Source: Chitinibacter sp. FCG-7
GTDB lineage: Bacteria; Pseudomonadota; Gammaproteobacteria; Burkholderiales; Chitinibacteraceae
Assembly: GCF_040047665.1 (NCBI RefSeq)
Contig: NZ_CP157355.1
Coordinates: 1,674,001-1,738,000, forward strand
Length of the DNA stretch: 64,000 nt
Direction: 5' to 3'
Numbering within the stretch: position 1 is the first letter of the stretch; every line of letters begins with the position of its first letter. Both the position numbers and the translations under genes were made by a program. Shown here in pieces: positions 8,090 through 16,331 of this stretch. The notes below the pieces were generated by a model, which saw only the letters and a program-made list of their open reading frames with translations, had not been told where the DNA came from and searched no databases.

Positions 8090-8824
8090 CTAATCGAGCG
8101 CTGCGGCGCGTTTTTTCAGTAGCTTGATGGTCTCGGGCTTACTGGAACTGTTGATGGCGATATACAGATTGCTGTCGAGTTCGAGCAAAGGATAGGCAAT
8201 GCTGACGCGTTCGGGTTTTTCGTTGAGCTGGGCGAGTTTGCTGTGGATACCGATTTCGGTGAGGATGGCCAGATCGCAGCGCCCGGCAAGGAATTTCTTC
8301 AGGTTGGCCGTTGAATCGGGCGCCAGATCAATGCGCCCAAACCGCTGGCTTTGCAGGTATTCGGCCCGGTAGTCGCCGCGCACGGCGCAGACGCGGTATT
8401 TTTTAGCGCTGGCCAGATTATTCACCCGGATATCGGTGCGCTCACTAAGCCGGTAAAAATAGACGCTGGCATCGTATAGCCGGTACAGATAAGTCAGCCG
8501 CGCTTCACGCTCCGGAGTTTTGGCAATCGGGTAAATCAGGACATTGGGCTGGCTCATCGCCTCTTTATAGGCGCGTACCCAAGGCTGGACTTTGATATCG
8601 CGGGCTGAATAGCCGATTGATTGCAAAAAGCGCTGCAGCCTAGGCTTGGTCAGGCCGCCAACCTGGCCTTGTTCGTCCACGGTGACGTACGGCGGATCGT
8701 TTTCGGTATAAATGGTCAGCTCGGGCAAGTCAGCTGCCTGTACCGTGCTGCTGCCATACAGCAATACGCCGGCGCCCAGAACAGCCATCAGGCCTGATCG
8801 TAGCAGCGATACTTCAGGCAACAT
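8090..8824 (-). CDS. Periplasmic family-3 solute-binding-like protein
   Basis: A protein of 244 residues from ATG 8824 (GGAGG upstream). A signal peptide (LMAVLGAGVLLYGSSTVQA, cut after QAA-like sequence) precedes a type 3 extracellular solute-binding fold (ELTIYTENDPPYVTVDEQGQ). No permease or ATPase of an ABC system lies nearby. It may thus be a stand-alone sensor/binding protein, as often seen for this family in Neisseriales. The ligand cannot be stated. A similar lone protein lies at 10596, on the other side of lysP. Confidence 0.75.
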   Translation of the reverse strand: MLPEVSLLRSGLMAVLGAGVLLYGSSTVQAADLPELTIYTENDPPYVTVDEQGQVGGLTKPRLQRFLQSIGYSARDIKVQPWVRAYKEAMSQPNVLIYPIAKTPEREARLTYLYRLYDASVYFYRLSERTDIRVNNLASAKKYRVCAVRGDYRAEYLQSQRFGRIDLAPDSTANLKKFLAGRCDLAILTEIGIHSKLAQLNEKPERVSIAYPLLELDSNLYIAINSSSKPETIKLLKKRAAALD

Positions 8825-9010
8825 AAAACCTCCAAACAAGCCTAAAAATCAGATCATGAGCAAGCCTGAAAATCGGCTTGAACTATAGTCAGCTATCAGG
8901 GCATTCACAAGGCTGGGGCTTTATTCTAGGGGATAGCCACAAACGACAATTCCCACAGTTTAGGGCATCATCATTGCTTATTTTTTAATCAAATTACTGA
9001 AGCAGAAACG

Positions 9011-10492
9011 ATGAGCACCACTTCACCTCCGGGTACTTTGCGGCGCAATTTAAAAGCGCGCCATCTTTCCATGATTGCAATCGGCGGCTCAATCGGCACC
9101 GGGCTGTTTGTCGCCTCAGGTGCAACCATTGCACAAGCAGGGCCGGGCGGAGCCATTGCCGCCTACCTGCTGATTGGCCTGATGGTGTATTTTCTAATGA
9201 CCAGCTTAGGCGAGCTGGCGGCGTATATGCCGGTTTCGGGCTCGTTTGCCACTTACGGCGCACGCTTTGTTGATCCCGGCTTTGGCTTCGCGCTGGGCTG
9301 GAATTACTGGTACAACTGGGCGGTAACGATTGCCGTCGAGCTGGTCGCAGCGCAGCTGATTATGGCGTTCTGGTTTCCCGATGTGCCGGGCATTTACTGG
9401 AGTGGTCTGTTTTTAGCCGTGATGTTTGCGCTCAATGTCATCTCGGTGCGCGGCTTTGGCGAGGCCGAATTCTGGTGCTCGCTAATCAAGGTAGTGACGG
9501 TGATCGTGTTTATTGTGACTGGCGTACTGATGATCGCCGGCATTATGCACGGCGGCGAACAGGCTGGCTGGCATAACTTCACGACAGGCGATGCGCCTTT
9601 TGTGGGTGGCTTGCCTGCGATGATCGGTGTAATGATGGTGGCCGGGTTTTCATTCCAGGGCACCGAGCTGATCGGCGTCGCGGCGGGTGAAGCAGAAAAC
9701 CCGCACCGTGCGATTCCGCGCGCGATTCGCCAAGTGTTTTGGCGTATTTTGCTATTTTATGTGATTGCGATTTTCCTGATCGGCATGCTGATTCCGTACA
9801 CCGATCCACATTTGCTCAAGAACGACATCGCCGATATTGGCCTGAGCCCATTTACGCTGGTGTTCCAGAATGCAGGTTTAGCCTTCTCGGCAGCGCTGAT
9901 GAACGCGGTGATTTTGACGGCGATTATTTCGGCGGGTAACTCGGGCATGTACGCGTCAACGCGCATGCTGTATACGCTGGCGACGCAAGGCTTGGCGCCC
10001 AAAATCTTTGGCAAACTGGCCAATAATGGCGTACCGCGCAATGCGCTGTATGCAACTACAGCGGTCGGCATGCTGTGCTTTCTGACTGCGCTGGGCGAAG
10101 ATAAAACCGTGTATCTATGGCTCTTGAATATGTCGGGGATGACCGGCTTTATTGCCTGGCTCGGTATCGCGGTGAGCCACTTTCGCTTCCGTCAGGGCTT
10201 TTTGGCGCAAGGCCACTCCTTGGATGAGCTGCCGTATCAATCGCCGTTCTTTCCCTACGGGCCGCTGTTTGCATTTGCGCTGTGTGTGCTGGTGATGCTG
10301 GGGCAGAATTACCAGGCGTTTATGGCGGGAAATATCGACTGGATCGGCGTGATTGCCACGTATATTGGCATCCCGATGTTTTTCGCCATCTGGTTCGGCT
10401 ATCGCATCAAGTACAAAACGCGGTTTGTGAAAAACCATGAAATGAGTTTTGCCGATGCCAACGAAGCCCTGCTGCACGGGGAAAAACGCTAA
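9011..10492 (+). CDS. lysP: Lysine-type amino acid permease (APC superfamily)
   Basis: A protein of 493 residues with about 12 membrane segments. Long stretches match E. coli LysP as I know it: LKARHLSMIAIGGSIGTGLF, GEAEFWCSLIKV, MIGVMMVAGFSFQGTELIG and NAVILTAIISAGNSGMYAST. It should take up lysine with protons in the inner membrane. No lysine-riboswitch fold is evident in the 180 bp upstream. It sits between two lone solute-binding genes that read in the opposite direction. Confidence 0.9.
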   Translation: MSTTSPPGTLRRNLKARHLSMIAIGGSIGTGLFVASGATIAQAGPGGAIAAYLLIGLMVYFLMTSLGELAAYMPVSGSFATYGARFVDPGFGFALGWNYWYNWAVTIAVELVAAQLIMAFWFPDVPGIYWSGLFLAVMFALNVISVRGFGEAEFWCSLIKVVTVIVFIVTGVLMIAGIMHGGEQAGWHNFTTGDAPFVGGLPAMIGVMMVAGFSFQGTELIGVAAGEAENPHRAIPRAIRQVFWRILLFYVIAIFLIGMLIPYTDPHLLKNDIADIGLSPFTLVFQNAGLAFSAALMNAVILTAIISAGNSGMYASTRMLYTLATQGLAPKIFGKLANNGVPRNALYATTAVGMLCFLTALGEDKTVYLWLLNMSGMTGFIAWLGIAVSHFRFRQGFLAQGHSLDELPYQSPFFPYGPLFAFALCVLVMLGQNYQAFMAGNIDWIGVIATYIGIPMFFAIWFGYRIKYKTRFVKNHEMSFADANEALLHGEKR

Positions 10493-10559
10493 ATCCTGGG
10501 TATGTTACCGCAACCATTACTAAGATTGAGCTGCGGACATATACATGCAGCAGGTATTC

Positions 10560-10584
10560 AGAAGCCCCGTATTCCGGGGTTTCT
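10560..10584. terminator. Hairpin between lysP and the convergent solute-binding gene
   Basis: GAAGCCCCG and CGGGGTTTC pair (one G-T) around TATTC. It lies between the two convergent stop codons and could serve both, though the T run is short. Confidence 0.55.
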
Positions 10585-10595
10585 GCCATTTGGTC

Positions 10596-11435
10596 TTAGT
10601 TGTTTTCGGGGATTTTAGGCATGTCGATACTGTAATATTGCTTGTAAAGTTTTGCCGTAAAACCATCTTTACTCAGCTGCAAAACCGCCTGGCTAAAGCG
10701 CCCAAGTGGCGAATCAAGAGCAAGCTTGATTGGATCATTCTCGACAGAAATTTCGTGAAATGGGTCAAACTCCGGGTTAGGAATATAGCGGGCGTTTTTG
10801 CTTTTGCGTGAGACTCCCATCGTGAAATGACTGGGACCACCACAGCAATTGGGATGGAGCATCAATCGGTCTTTTTTTGGATAGTCTTTCAAATAAAAAC
10901 TCAAGGAGCTCAATTCGTCGACATACACATCGCCCTTTCCTTCTTCAATAAATTCGATGCCTTTTGCAACCTCTAGCTCGGGTGGAGTACGAAGATTGAT
11001 GCCATATTGAATGGCATGCTTGTAAGCACCGCCCATCGCCATAATCAGTGTTTTACCTCGCATGCTTTGCAATGAGCTCATCAGCGGCAAACCACTACGA
11101 GTGAGCGCCACCTGCTGCGAAGGCAAACCATTGGGAACAAAGAAGAAATCTTTAGCACGCTCAGGCGAAAAAATGAGTCCCGGATAGAAATCAATCCTGC
11201 CATTTTTGACCGACTCCATAATCCGATTTTTCGGTTCACGGATCACTTTCAGCTGGCAGCCGATGCGCCGACTGGCCTCGGCATATAATTCTAGATAAAG
11301 CCCTGAGTTATTGGGCGCAGCCTCAATATAAGGCAGTCGATCCGTAGTGCGATACCCCATAATCAAGGTACAGTCTTGGGCCTCGGCCAAACGGGTCAGC
11401 ATTAAAATAGTAAAGAAAATCAAGCAGCGGTCCAT
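10596..11435 (-). CDS. Periplasmic family-3 solute-binding-like protein
   Basis: A protein of 279 residues from ATG 11435, with GGGAGGGG 6 nt upstream. A short signal peptide ends near LAEAQ. The mature part has the solute-binding family 3 look: LPYIEAAPNNSGLYLELYAEASRRIGC, then GRIDFYPGLIFSPERA. As with the gene at 8090, no ABC permease is adjacent, so transport is uncertain. The A+T content is higher than that of lysP next to it. The ligand is unknown. Confidence 0.75.
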   Translation of the reverse strand: MDRCLIFFTILMLTRLAEAQDCTLIMGYRTTDRLPYIEAAPNNSGLYLELYAEASRRIGCQLKVIREPKNRIMESVKNGRIDFYPGLIFSPERAKDFFFVPNGLPSQQVALTRSGLPLMSSLQSMRGKTLIMAMGGAYKHAIQYGINLRTPPELEVAKGIEFIEEGKGDVYVDELSSLSFYLKDYPKKDRLMLHPNCCGGPSHFTMGVSRKSKNARYIPNPEFDPFHEISVENDPIKLALDSPLGRFSQAVLQLSKDGFTAKLYKQYYSIDMPKIPENN

Positions 11436-11561
11436 GAGAGCCCCCTCCCGCACTTCGACCTGACCAAGTGTTGTGCAGCAAAAATCAAGTTTAGCCCTGA
11501 TTTATCAACTTGGCACGGCTTATGCACGGCAATGACTTCTACCCTTGCCAGGAGTAAAGCC

Positions 11562-12560
11562 ATGCATATTTTGTCCAGCCAATTGCAACTGAGCAGCGCG
11601 CACGAGGCGCAGAGCGAGCGCTGGCTCAGCAGCGAAATCACACTATCGAAGCAGCCCAGCTTCAGCAGCCTGCTGGCACAAGTCAAAGCCGAAATAGGCA
11701 GTAATCCGGCCACACCAGCAGCCACGGCGGCAGCCGACACCGAGGCGGCACTGGAAGCCAAGCGCAAGCGTTTTCAGTCTTTGCTCGCCCTCCTGTTTGG
11801 CGATCACTCGCCTTGTCAGGCCAAGCCCATCACCCCGCTACCCACCACCGACCTCGGCAACACAGGCACAGCACCAGCAGCGCCGCAATGGCTGGAGACC
11901 ACCACTCGGGTACATGTGCGCGAAAGCGAATCGTGCAGCATGAATGCGGTCGGCAAAGTTTGCCTTGCCGATGGCAGCCAGCGGCAATTTGCGGTGGATT
12001 ACACACTGCGGCGCGAGGCCAGCTATAGCAGCGTGACCAGCACCAGCAGCGTTCTGCGCGACCCGCTGGTGCTTGATTTTGGCGCGCCTAGCATGGCGCT
12101 TAATCAAGACACGGTGAATTTTGATCTGAATGCCGATGGCCAAGCCGAAGCGCTGCGCCTGCCGCAAGCCGAGCTGCTGTTTGTCGATCGCAACCAGAAT
12201 GGCCAAGCGGACGATGGCACCGAGCTGTTTGGCGCACAAAGCGGCAATGGCTTTGCCGAGCTGGCGCTGCTTGATCGTGATGGCAATGGCTGGCTCGATA
12301 GCGGCGACGCCGCATTTGAGCAGCTCAAGCTATGGCATAGCGGCAGCGATCAGGTACGCAGCCTGAATCAGGCTGGCGTAGGCGCGATTTCGGTGCAATC
12401 GGTGTCCACGCCTTTTAGCGAAAAAGCCGCCGATGTCGTGCTGGCCCAACTGCGCGCCAGCGGCGTCTGGCTGGGCGAGCAGGGTGGCGCTGGCACGGTG
12501 CGACAGATTGATTTAAATACCGATCTGGATCGGCGAACCCAAGTCACGCAAAAGGCCTAA
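11562..12560 (+). CDS. Protein with Asp-rich Ca-binding-like (VCBS/EF-hand-like) repeats
   Basis: A protein of 332 residues; the ATG at 11562 has AGGAG 7 nt upstream. No signal peptide is visible. The N-terminal half is Ala/Ser/Gln-rich and probably poorly ordered, with Leu-rich coiled-coil stretches. Residues about 190-270 hold three Asp/Asn-rich loops: FDLNADGQAEALRL, VDRNQNGQADDGTELFG and LDRDGNGWLDSGDAAF. These fit EF-hand/dockerin-like calcium loops, as in VCBS-type proteins. The same layout occurs in conserved proteins of unknown function in gamma- and beta-proteobacteria. Function is not known; calcium binding is inferred from the loops. Confidence 0.65.
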   Translation: MHILSSQLQLSSAHEAQSERWLSSEITLSKQPSFSSLLAQVKAEIGSNPATPAATAAADTEAALEAKRKRFQSLLALLFGDHSPCQAKPITPLPTTDLGNTGTAPAAPQWLETTTRVHVRESESCSMNAVGKVCLADGSQRQFAVDYTLRREASYSSVTSTSSVLRDPLVLDFGAPSMALNQDTVNFDLNADGQAEALRLPQAELLFVDRNQNGQADDGTELFGAQSGNGFAELALLDRDGNGWLDSGDAAFEQLKLWHSGSDQVRSLNQAGVGAISVQSVSTPFSEKAADVVLAQLRASGVWLGEQGGAGTVRQIDLNTDLDRRTQVTQKA

Positions 12561-12567
12561 GCGCTGC

Positions 12568-12604
12568 GTCATCCATCGCCCCGATGGATGACGGCTCCTT
12601 TTTC
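12568..12604 (+). terminator. Intrinsic terminator
   Basis: A perfect 11-bp stem, GTCATCCATCG / CGATGGATGAC with loop CCC, is followed by GGCTCC and five T. It ends the Ca-binding-like protein transcript. Confidence 0.85.
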
Positions 12605-12622
12605 ATGCTTCGTTTAGTCAAT

Positions 12623-12671
12623 GGGGTATATCAATGTAGATCAATATGAGCATTGCCTACACGCCAATACC
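12623..12671. repeat. GGGTATA-family palindromic repeat, copy 2
   Basis: Starts GGGGTATATC and ends GCCAATACC, with a TTGCCTACACG right part. Its arms are more diverged than in the best copies. It is intergenic, between convergent genes. Confidence 0.55.
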
Positions 12672-12689
12672 ACAGCCAGTATATCGAGC

Positions 12690-13019
12690 TTAATGCACGG
12701 CGGTTTTGGAAAACAGATTAATCACCAGCACCCCGCTGATAATCAGCGCAATGCCCACCATCGCCGGCAGATCCAGGCTTTGGCGATACAGCAACCAGCC
12801 GACCATGCTGACCAAGACAATCCCCACGCCAGACCACAGCGCATAGGCTATTCCCAGCGGGATGCTGCGCAGCGTGAGCGACAAAAAATAAAACGCCGTG
12901 CCATAGCCTGCCACAACCAGCAGCGACGGTAATAGACGGCTAAAGCCCGCCGTGGCCTTGAGCGCCGAGGTGGCGATCACCTCGGCAATAATCGCGATGG
13001 CCAGATATAGCCAGTTCAT
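12690..13019 (-). CDS. Small multidrug resistance (SMR) efflux protein, EmrE/QacE type
   Basis: A protein of 109 residues with four membrane helices. The key Glu in helix 1 is present (MNWLYLAIAIIAEVIATSAL), and GIAYALWSGVGIV is the conserved helix 3 motif. The family exports lipophilic cations in exchange for protons as an antiparallel dimer. ATG 13019 has AGGAG upstream; the longer reading to 13145 lacks any family match. A single gene with no regulator next to it. Confidence 0.92.
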   Translation of the reverse strand: MNWLYLAIAIIAEVIATSALKATAGFSRLLPSLLVVAGYGTAFYFLSLTLRSIPLGIAYALWSGVGIVLVSMVGWLLYRQSLDLPAMVGIALIISGVLVINLFSKTAVH

Positions 13020-13291
13020 AAGCGCTCCTGATTCACACTGCGTACAACTGCGATCATCTACCGGTATATGGCTGCATGCCACGCAAATACTACCATTGCA
13101 GCGCATACACTTGGCGGTATTTCGACTCTGCCATCTCACCGACACGATTTACAGCGCTCGACGTGCAGGTGGTGACAGCTGGCCTGTGGTGATCGTGACA
13201 CGACTCTGTCAGCAAAGAGCGGCGGATTTTCTATACTCCATGAGCGCTTGCTAATCCGGGTGGCTATCGCAATCAAACTAAGGGGTTTTGT

Positions 13292-14812
13292 ATGGCATGG
13301 TTTTCCAATCTTCGTCTGATGAGCAAATTGATCGTCTCCTTCCTGGTGGTCGCCACCATTGCCTTGCTGATTGGCGGCATCGCCGTCAAGGAACTGAAGG
13401 TGATGACACATTTGATGTCCAGCATGTACGCCGACCGGCTGGTGCCGATTCGTGATCTGTCCAAGGTGGAGACACAAAATCTGCACCACTATCGCCGCCT
13501 CTACGTGGCCATCATGTTCCAGAACAGAGAGCGCACGCTTGATCTGGTCAAACAGAATACCGACACCGAACAAGCACTGGACAGCCTGTTTACCGCCTAT
13601 GAAAACACCCTGCTGATCGATGAAGAAAAGCGCCTGATCACCGTATACAAGCAGCAATTACCCGCCTATCGTGCGTCGGCCAAAAAAGTCACCGATCTGC
13701 TGCTGGCCGAGCAGCCAGCCGAAGCGCAAAGCGTGCTGAGCAATGAAACGCGGCCACTGTACGACGCGCTGGCGGCGACCATCGGCAAGCTGATCAAGGT
13801 CAATGACGACTACGCCACGCAGATCGACCAGGAATCCCGCAGCACCGCCGAGCAAATGGTGCAGCTGATGGTAGGCCTGATGCTGGGTGGCTTTGTGCTG
13901 GCAGTCGTGATCGGCCTGTTTGTCACCCGCATGATTATGCGTCAGGTGGGCGGCGAGCCCAGCGAAGCCGTTGCCGTGTTGCAGCGAGTGGCGGACGGCG
14001 ATCTGACTGTGCGCGTGAATCTGAACGCCAACGATCACAGCTCGATGCTCTTTAGCATCCAGCAAATGGTCAGCAAGCTGACCAGCGTGATTGGCGAAGT
14101 CACCCAGTCGGCCAATGCGCTGGCGTCAGCATCCGAAGAAGTCAGCGCCTCGGCGCAAACACTGAGCCAGAATTCGTCCGAACAGGCGGCCAGCGTCGAG
14201 CAGACCAGCGCGGCGGTCGAAGAAATCACCTCAACCATTTCGCAAAATGCCGACAATGCCCGCATTACCGACGGCATGGCGAGCAAATCGGCCAGCGACG
14301 CGGGTGATGGCGGCGAAGCGGTGAAAAAAACCGTCGTCGCCATGCAGCAGATCGCCAATAAAATCAGCATTGTTGACGATATTGCCTACCAGACCAATCT
14401 GCTGGCACTCAATGCCGCGATTGAAGCGGCACGCGCAGGCGAGCACGGCAAAGGCTTTGCGGTGGTCGCAGCCGAAGTGCGCAAGCTGGCCGAACGCAGC
14501 CAGATTGCGGCCCAGGAAATCAGCGAGCTGGCGAGCAATAGCGTGACACAGGCGCAAAATGCCGGACATTTGCTCGATGAAATGCTGCCATCAATCCGCA
14601 AAACGGCCGATCTGGTACAGGAAATCTCCGCCGCCTCGCGCGAGCAAAGCAATGGCATCGACCAGATCAATAGCGCGATTAACCAGTTGGCGCACACCAC
14701 CCAGCTCAATGCCTCGTCATCGGAAGAACTCTCGGCCACCGCCGAAGAAATGAGCACGCAAGCGATCCATCTGCAAGAAACGGTGGGCTTTTTCCGCGTC
14801 GGCACCATCTAA
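13292..14812 (+). CDS. Methyl-accepting chemotaxis protein (4HB sensor)
   Basis: A protein of 506 residues. TM1 is at about 12-30, followed by a four-helix-bundle periplasmic sensor (about 35-190), TM2 at about 190-213, a HAMP segment (GGEPSEAVAVLQRVADGDL...) and a long signalling coiled coil. The hairpin tip carries the invariant block [20 protein letters not shown]. Gln/Glu pairs in the two adaptation helices could be CheR/CheB/CheD sites; cheD is at 3551. The last residues lack a CheR-docking pentapeptide. The ligand is unknown. AAGGGG lies before the ATG. Confidence 0.92.
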   Translation: MAWFSNLRLMSKLIVSFLVVATIALLIGGIAVKELKVMTHLMSSMYADRLVPIRDLSKVETQNLHHYRRLYVAIMFQNRERTLDLVKQNTDTEQALDSLFTAYENTLLIDEEKRLITVYKQQLPAYRASAKKVTDLLLAEQPAEAQSVLSNETRPLYDALAATIGKLIKVNDDYATQIDQESRSTAEQMVQLMVGLMLGGFVLAVVIGLFVTRMIMRQVGGEPSEAVAVLQRVADGDLTVRVNLNANDHSSMLFSIQQMVSKLTSVIGEVTQSANALASASEEVSASAQTLSQNSSEQAASVEQTSAAVEEITSTISQNADNARITDGMASKSASDAGDGGEAVKKTVVAMQQIANKISIVDDIAYQTNLLALNAAIEAARAGEHGKGFAVVAAEVRKLAERSQIAAQEISELASNSVTQAQNAGHLLDEMLPSIRKTADLVQEISAASREQSNGIDQINSAINQLAHTTQLNASSSEELSATAEEMSTQAIHLQETVGFFRVGTI

Positions 14813-14829
14813 ACCCGGAGCTTGCTTTC

Positions 14830-14861
14830 AGCGCCCAGTCGCGAGCACTCGATTGGGCGCT
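14830..14861. other. 8-bp-stem hairpin after the MCP gene
   Basis: AGCGCCCA (14830-14837) pairs with TGGGCGCT (14854-14861). No T tract follows, so it is a weak terminator candidate or a 3'-end stabiliser. Confidence 0.4.
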
Positions 14862-14949
14862 AGAGCGCAGCAAACCTGAGCGCCATCGCAACCCACTGGT
14901 CGGGTTTGCTACGGTCAGATTTGCTACAATCGCGCTAAAGGAGAACAGC

Positions 14950-15159
14950 ATGGGCATTAATCAAGCCAAGCAGGATGCCAAGGCACTCAAACAGGCGATG
15001 CAGGAAGCCGGGCATATGGAAGACGAGCTGATCAATGCGCAGCGGCGCAAAGCGCTGAACGAAGCACTGAGCCAGCGCAAACAAACCGGCCGCGAAGCTG
15101 CCGCGCAGCGCTATCTGGACAAGCAGGAAGTCGAACAGCTGAAACACAAAAAGAAATAA
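14950..15159 (+). CDS. Small highly charged helical protein
   Basis: A protein of 69 residues, nearly all predicted helix, rich in Lys, Gln, Glu and Ala, with a Lys-rich end (LKHKKK). AAGGAG lies 8 nt before the ATG, and the codon use fits the genome, so it is very likely a real gene. I do not recognise the family. Its composition could suit an RNA-, DNA- or ribosome-associated role, but nothing in the sequence shows this. Confidence 0.6.
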   Translation: MGINQAKQDAKALKQAMQEAGHMEDELINAQRRKALNEALSQRKQTGREAAAQRYLDKQEVEQLKHKKK

Positions 15160-15242
15160 ACTGCCAGCGTCTGTGGCGCACACACAGCGCTTGCCCAGTC
15201 AAATCGCTGAAGTCCGTAAATAGAATGGAATTTGCAATTCAA

Positions 15243-15293
15243 AGGGTATAGAGCCAGACAGCATACCCAACAAGACCCTCAAGCCTATACCCT
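15243..15293. repeat. GGGTATA-family palindromic repeat, copy 3
   Basis: AGGGTATAGAGCC at the left and AAGCCTATACCCT at the right, separated by about 25 bp. It lies directly after the stop of the leftward inositol-phosphatase gene at 15292 and overlaps its last bases. Confidence 0.65.
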
Positions 15294-16095
15294 ACTTATT
15301 TTTCTGCACCCACGCCATCCAACTGGTAAACAGGCTGGGCGTTCGTGCGGCGATGGCGCTGCGGTGCCACGGATTTTCATCCCAGTAATCATCGTGAAAC
15401 AGCGCGCCGACCTGGCCGCCCGATTCAAGCAGAATCAGCACGCCCGCCGCATAATCCCACAGCTTTTGCGCACCGTGCAGCATCACATCGGTGCGCCCGG
15501 CCGCCAGCCAGCACCAGTCGATGGTCGATGCGCCAAAATTGCGGTGGCTGTGATAGGGGTTGACGGTGACGACGCGCGTCGCCAGATGGCCCGACAGCCA
15601 TTTGGTTTCAATCGACGCCATCGCGTGCTTGAGCACTTTATCATCACCCAGCAGCGGCAGACGCTCGCTATTGAGCCACGCGCCCTGCCCGGCTTCGGCG
15701 GCAAAGCATTCATCCAGCACCGGGATATACACCACGCCCAGCACCGGTCGATGCTCGCGATACAAGGCAATTGAGACGGCAAAGTAGGGCAGGCCATGCG
15801 CGAAATTGCTGGTGCCATCAATCGGATCGACAATCCACAGCCCGGCCGGATGCGCATGCCACAGCGCTTCCTGCTCGCTCTGGCTCATTTCTTCGCCCAG
15901 TACCGGGCAATCAACCAGCTGGGGCAGCAGGCGCTGCAAGGCGGTTTGCGCGGCCAGATCGGCTTCGGTGAACAGGCTGCCGTCGTGTTTGAGTTCGGCC
16001 ACTACTTTTTGATAGCGCGGCATAATCTCGCTCGCGGCCACTTCGCGGGCGATCTGGATCAGGGCTTGCAATGAGGAGCTGGGAACTTTATTCAC
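15292..16095 (-). CDS. Inositol-monophosphatase family phosphatase
   Basis: A protein of 267 residues. The metal and phosphate motifs of the FIG/IMPase superfamily are present: GEEMSQSE (Glu of site 1), WIVDPIDGTSNFAHGLPY (DPxDGT) and KLWDYAAGVLI (WDxAAG). It should be a Mg-dependent, Li-sensitive sugar/inositol phosphatase in the cytoplasm. It could be a second SuhB-like protein or a CysQ-like enzyme; the exact substrate is not evident. The xfp gene upstream on the same strand ends in a strong terminator, so transcription is likely separate. Confidence 0.85.
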   Translation of the reverse strand: MNKVPSSSLQALIQIAREVAASEIMPRYQKVVAELKHDGSLFTEADLAAQTALQRLLPQLVDCPVLGEEMSQSEQEALWHAHPAGLWIVDPIDGTSNFAHGLPYFAVSIALYREHRPVLGVVYIPVLDECFAAEAGQGAWLNSERLPLLGDDKVLKHAMASIETKWLSGHLATRVVTVNPYHSHRNFGASTIDWCWLAAGRTDVMLHGAQKLWDYAAGVLILLESGGQVGALFHDDYWDENPWHRSAIAARTPSLFTSWMAWVQKNK

Positions 16096-16235
16096 GAATC
16101 ATCTCTTTGTGAGTACAACAGCAAAATCGCCCACGCAGTCCCGCCTTGCGTGGCGGAGTGGCCTTGGAACAAAACTTTTGTTCATCTACTGCCGGGGTAC
16201 GACCTTGTAAAGGCATAGTTTACGGGGAATGCAGA

Positions 16236-16272
16236 CCAAAAAAAACCCGCGCTGATGATTCAACGCGGGTTT
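16236..16272 (-). terminator. Intrinsic terminator of xfp
   Basis: Read leftward: AAACCCGCG ... CGCGGGTTT (9-bp stem, 12-nt loop) followed by a T-rich tail (the A run at 16237-16244 on the + strand). It ends the phosphoketolase transcript. Confidence 0.85.
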
Positions 16273-16293
16273 CTCTATTCTGGATGATCCTAT

Positions 16294-16326
16294 CCGTAGG
16301 GCAGGTTAGCGTAGCGTAACCCGCCG
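16294..16326. repeat. GTAGGG-family repeat fragment
   Basis: CGTAGGGCAGGTTAGCGTAG followed by CGTAACCCGCC. It is the short half-element of the same family found at 52193, 55626 and 59085. It lies between xfp and its terminator. Confidence 0.55.
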
Positions 16327-16331
16327 TATGA

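Noticed and set aside
8840..9010. Lysine riboswitch upstream of lysP
   Set aside because: The 170-bp gap is too short for a complete L-box, and the conserved core elements are not seen; only a small CAAGCC/GGCTTG hairpin is present.
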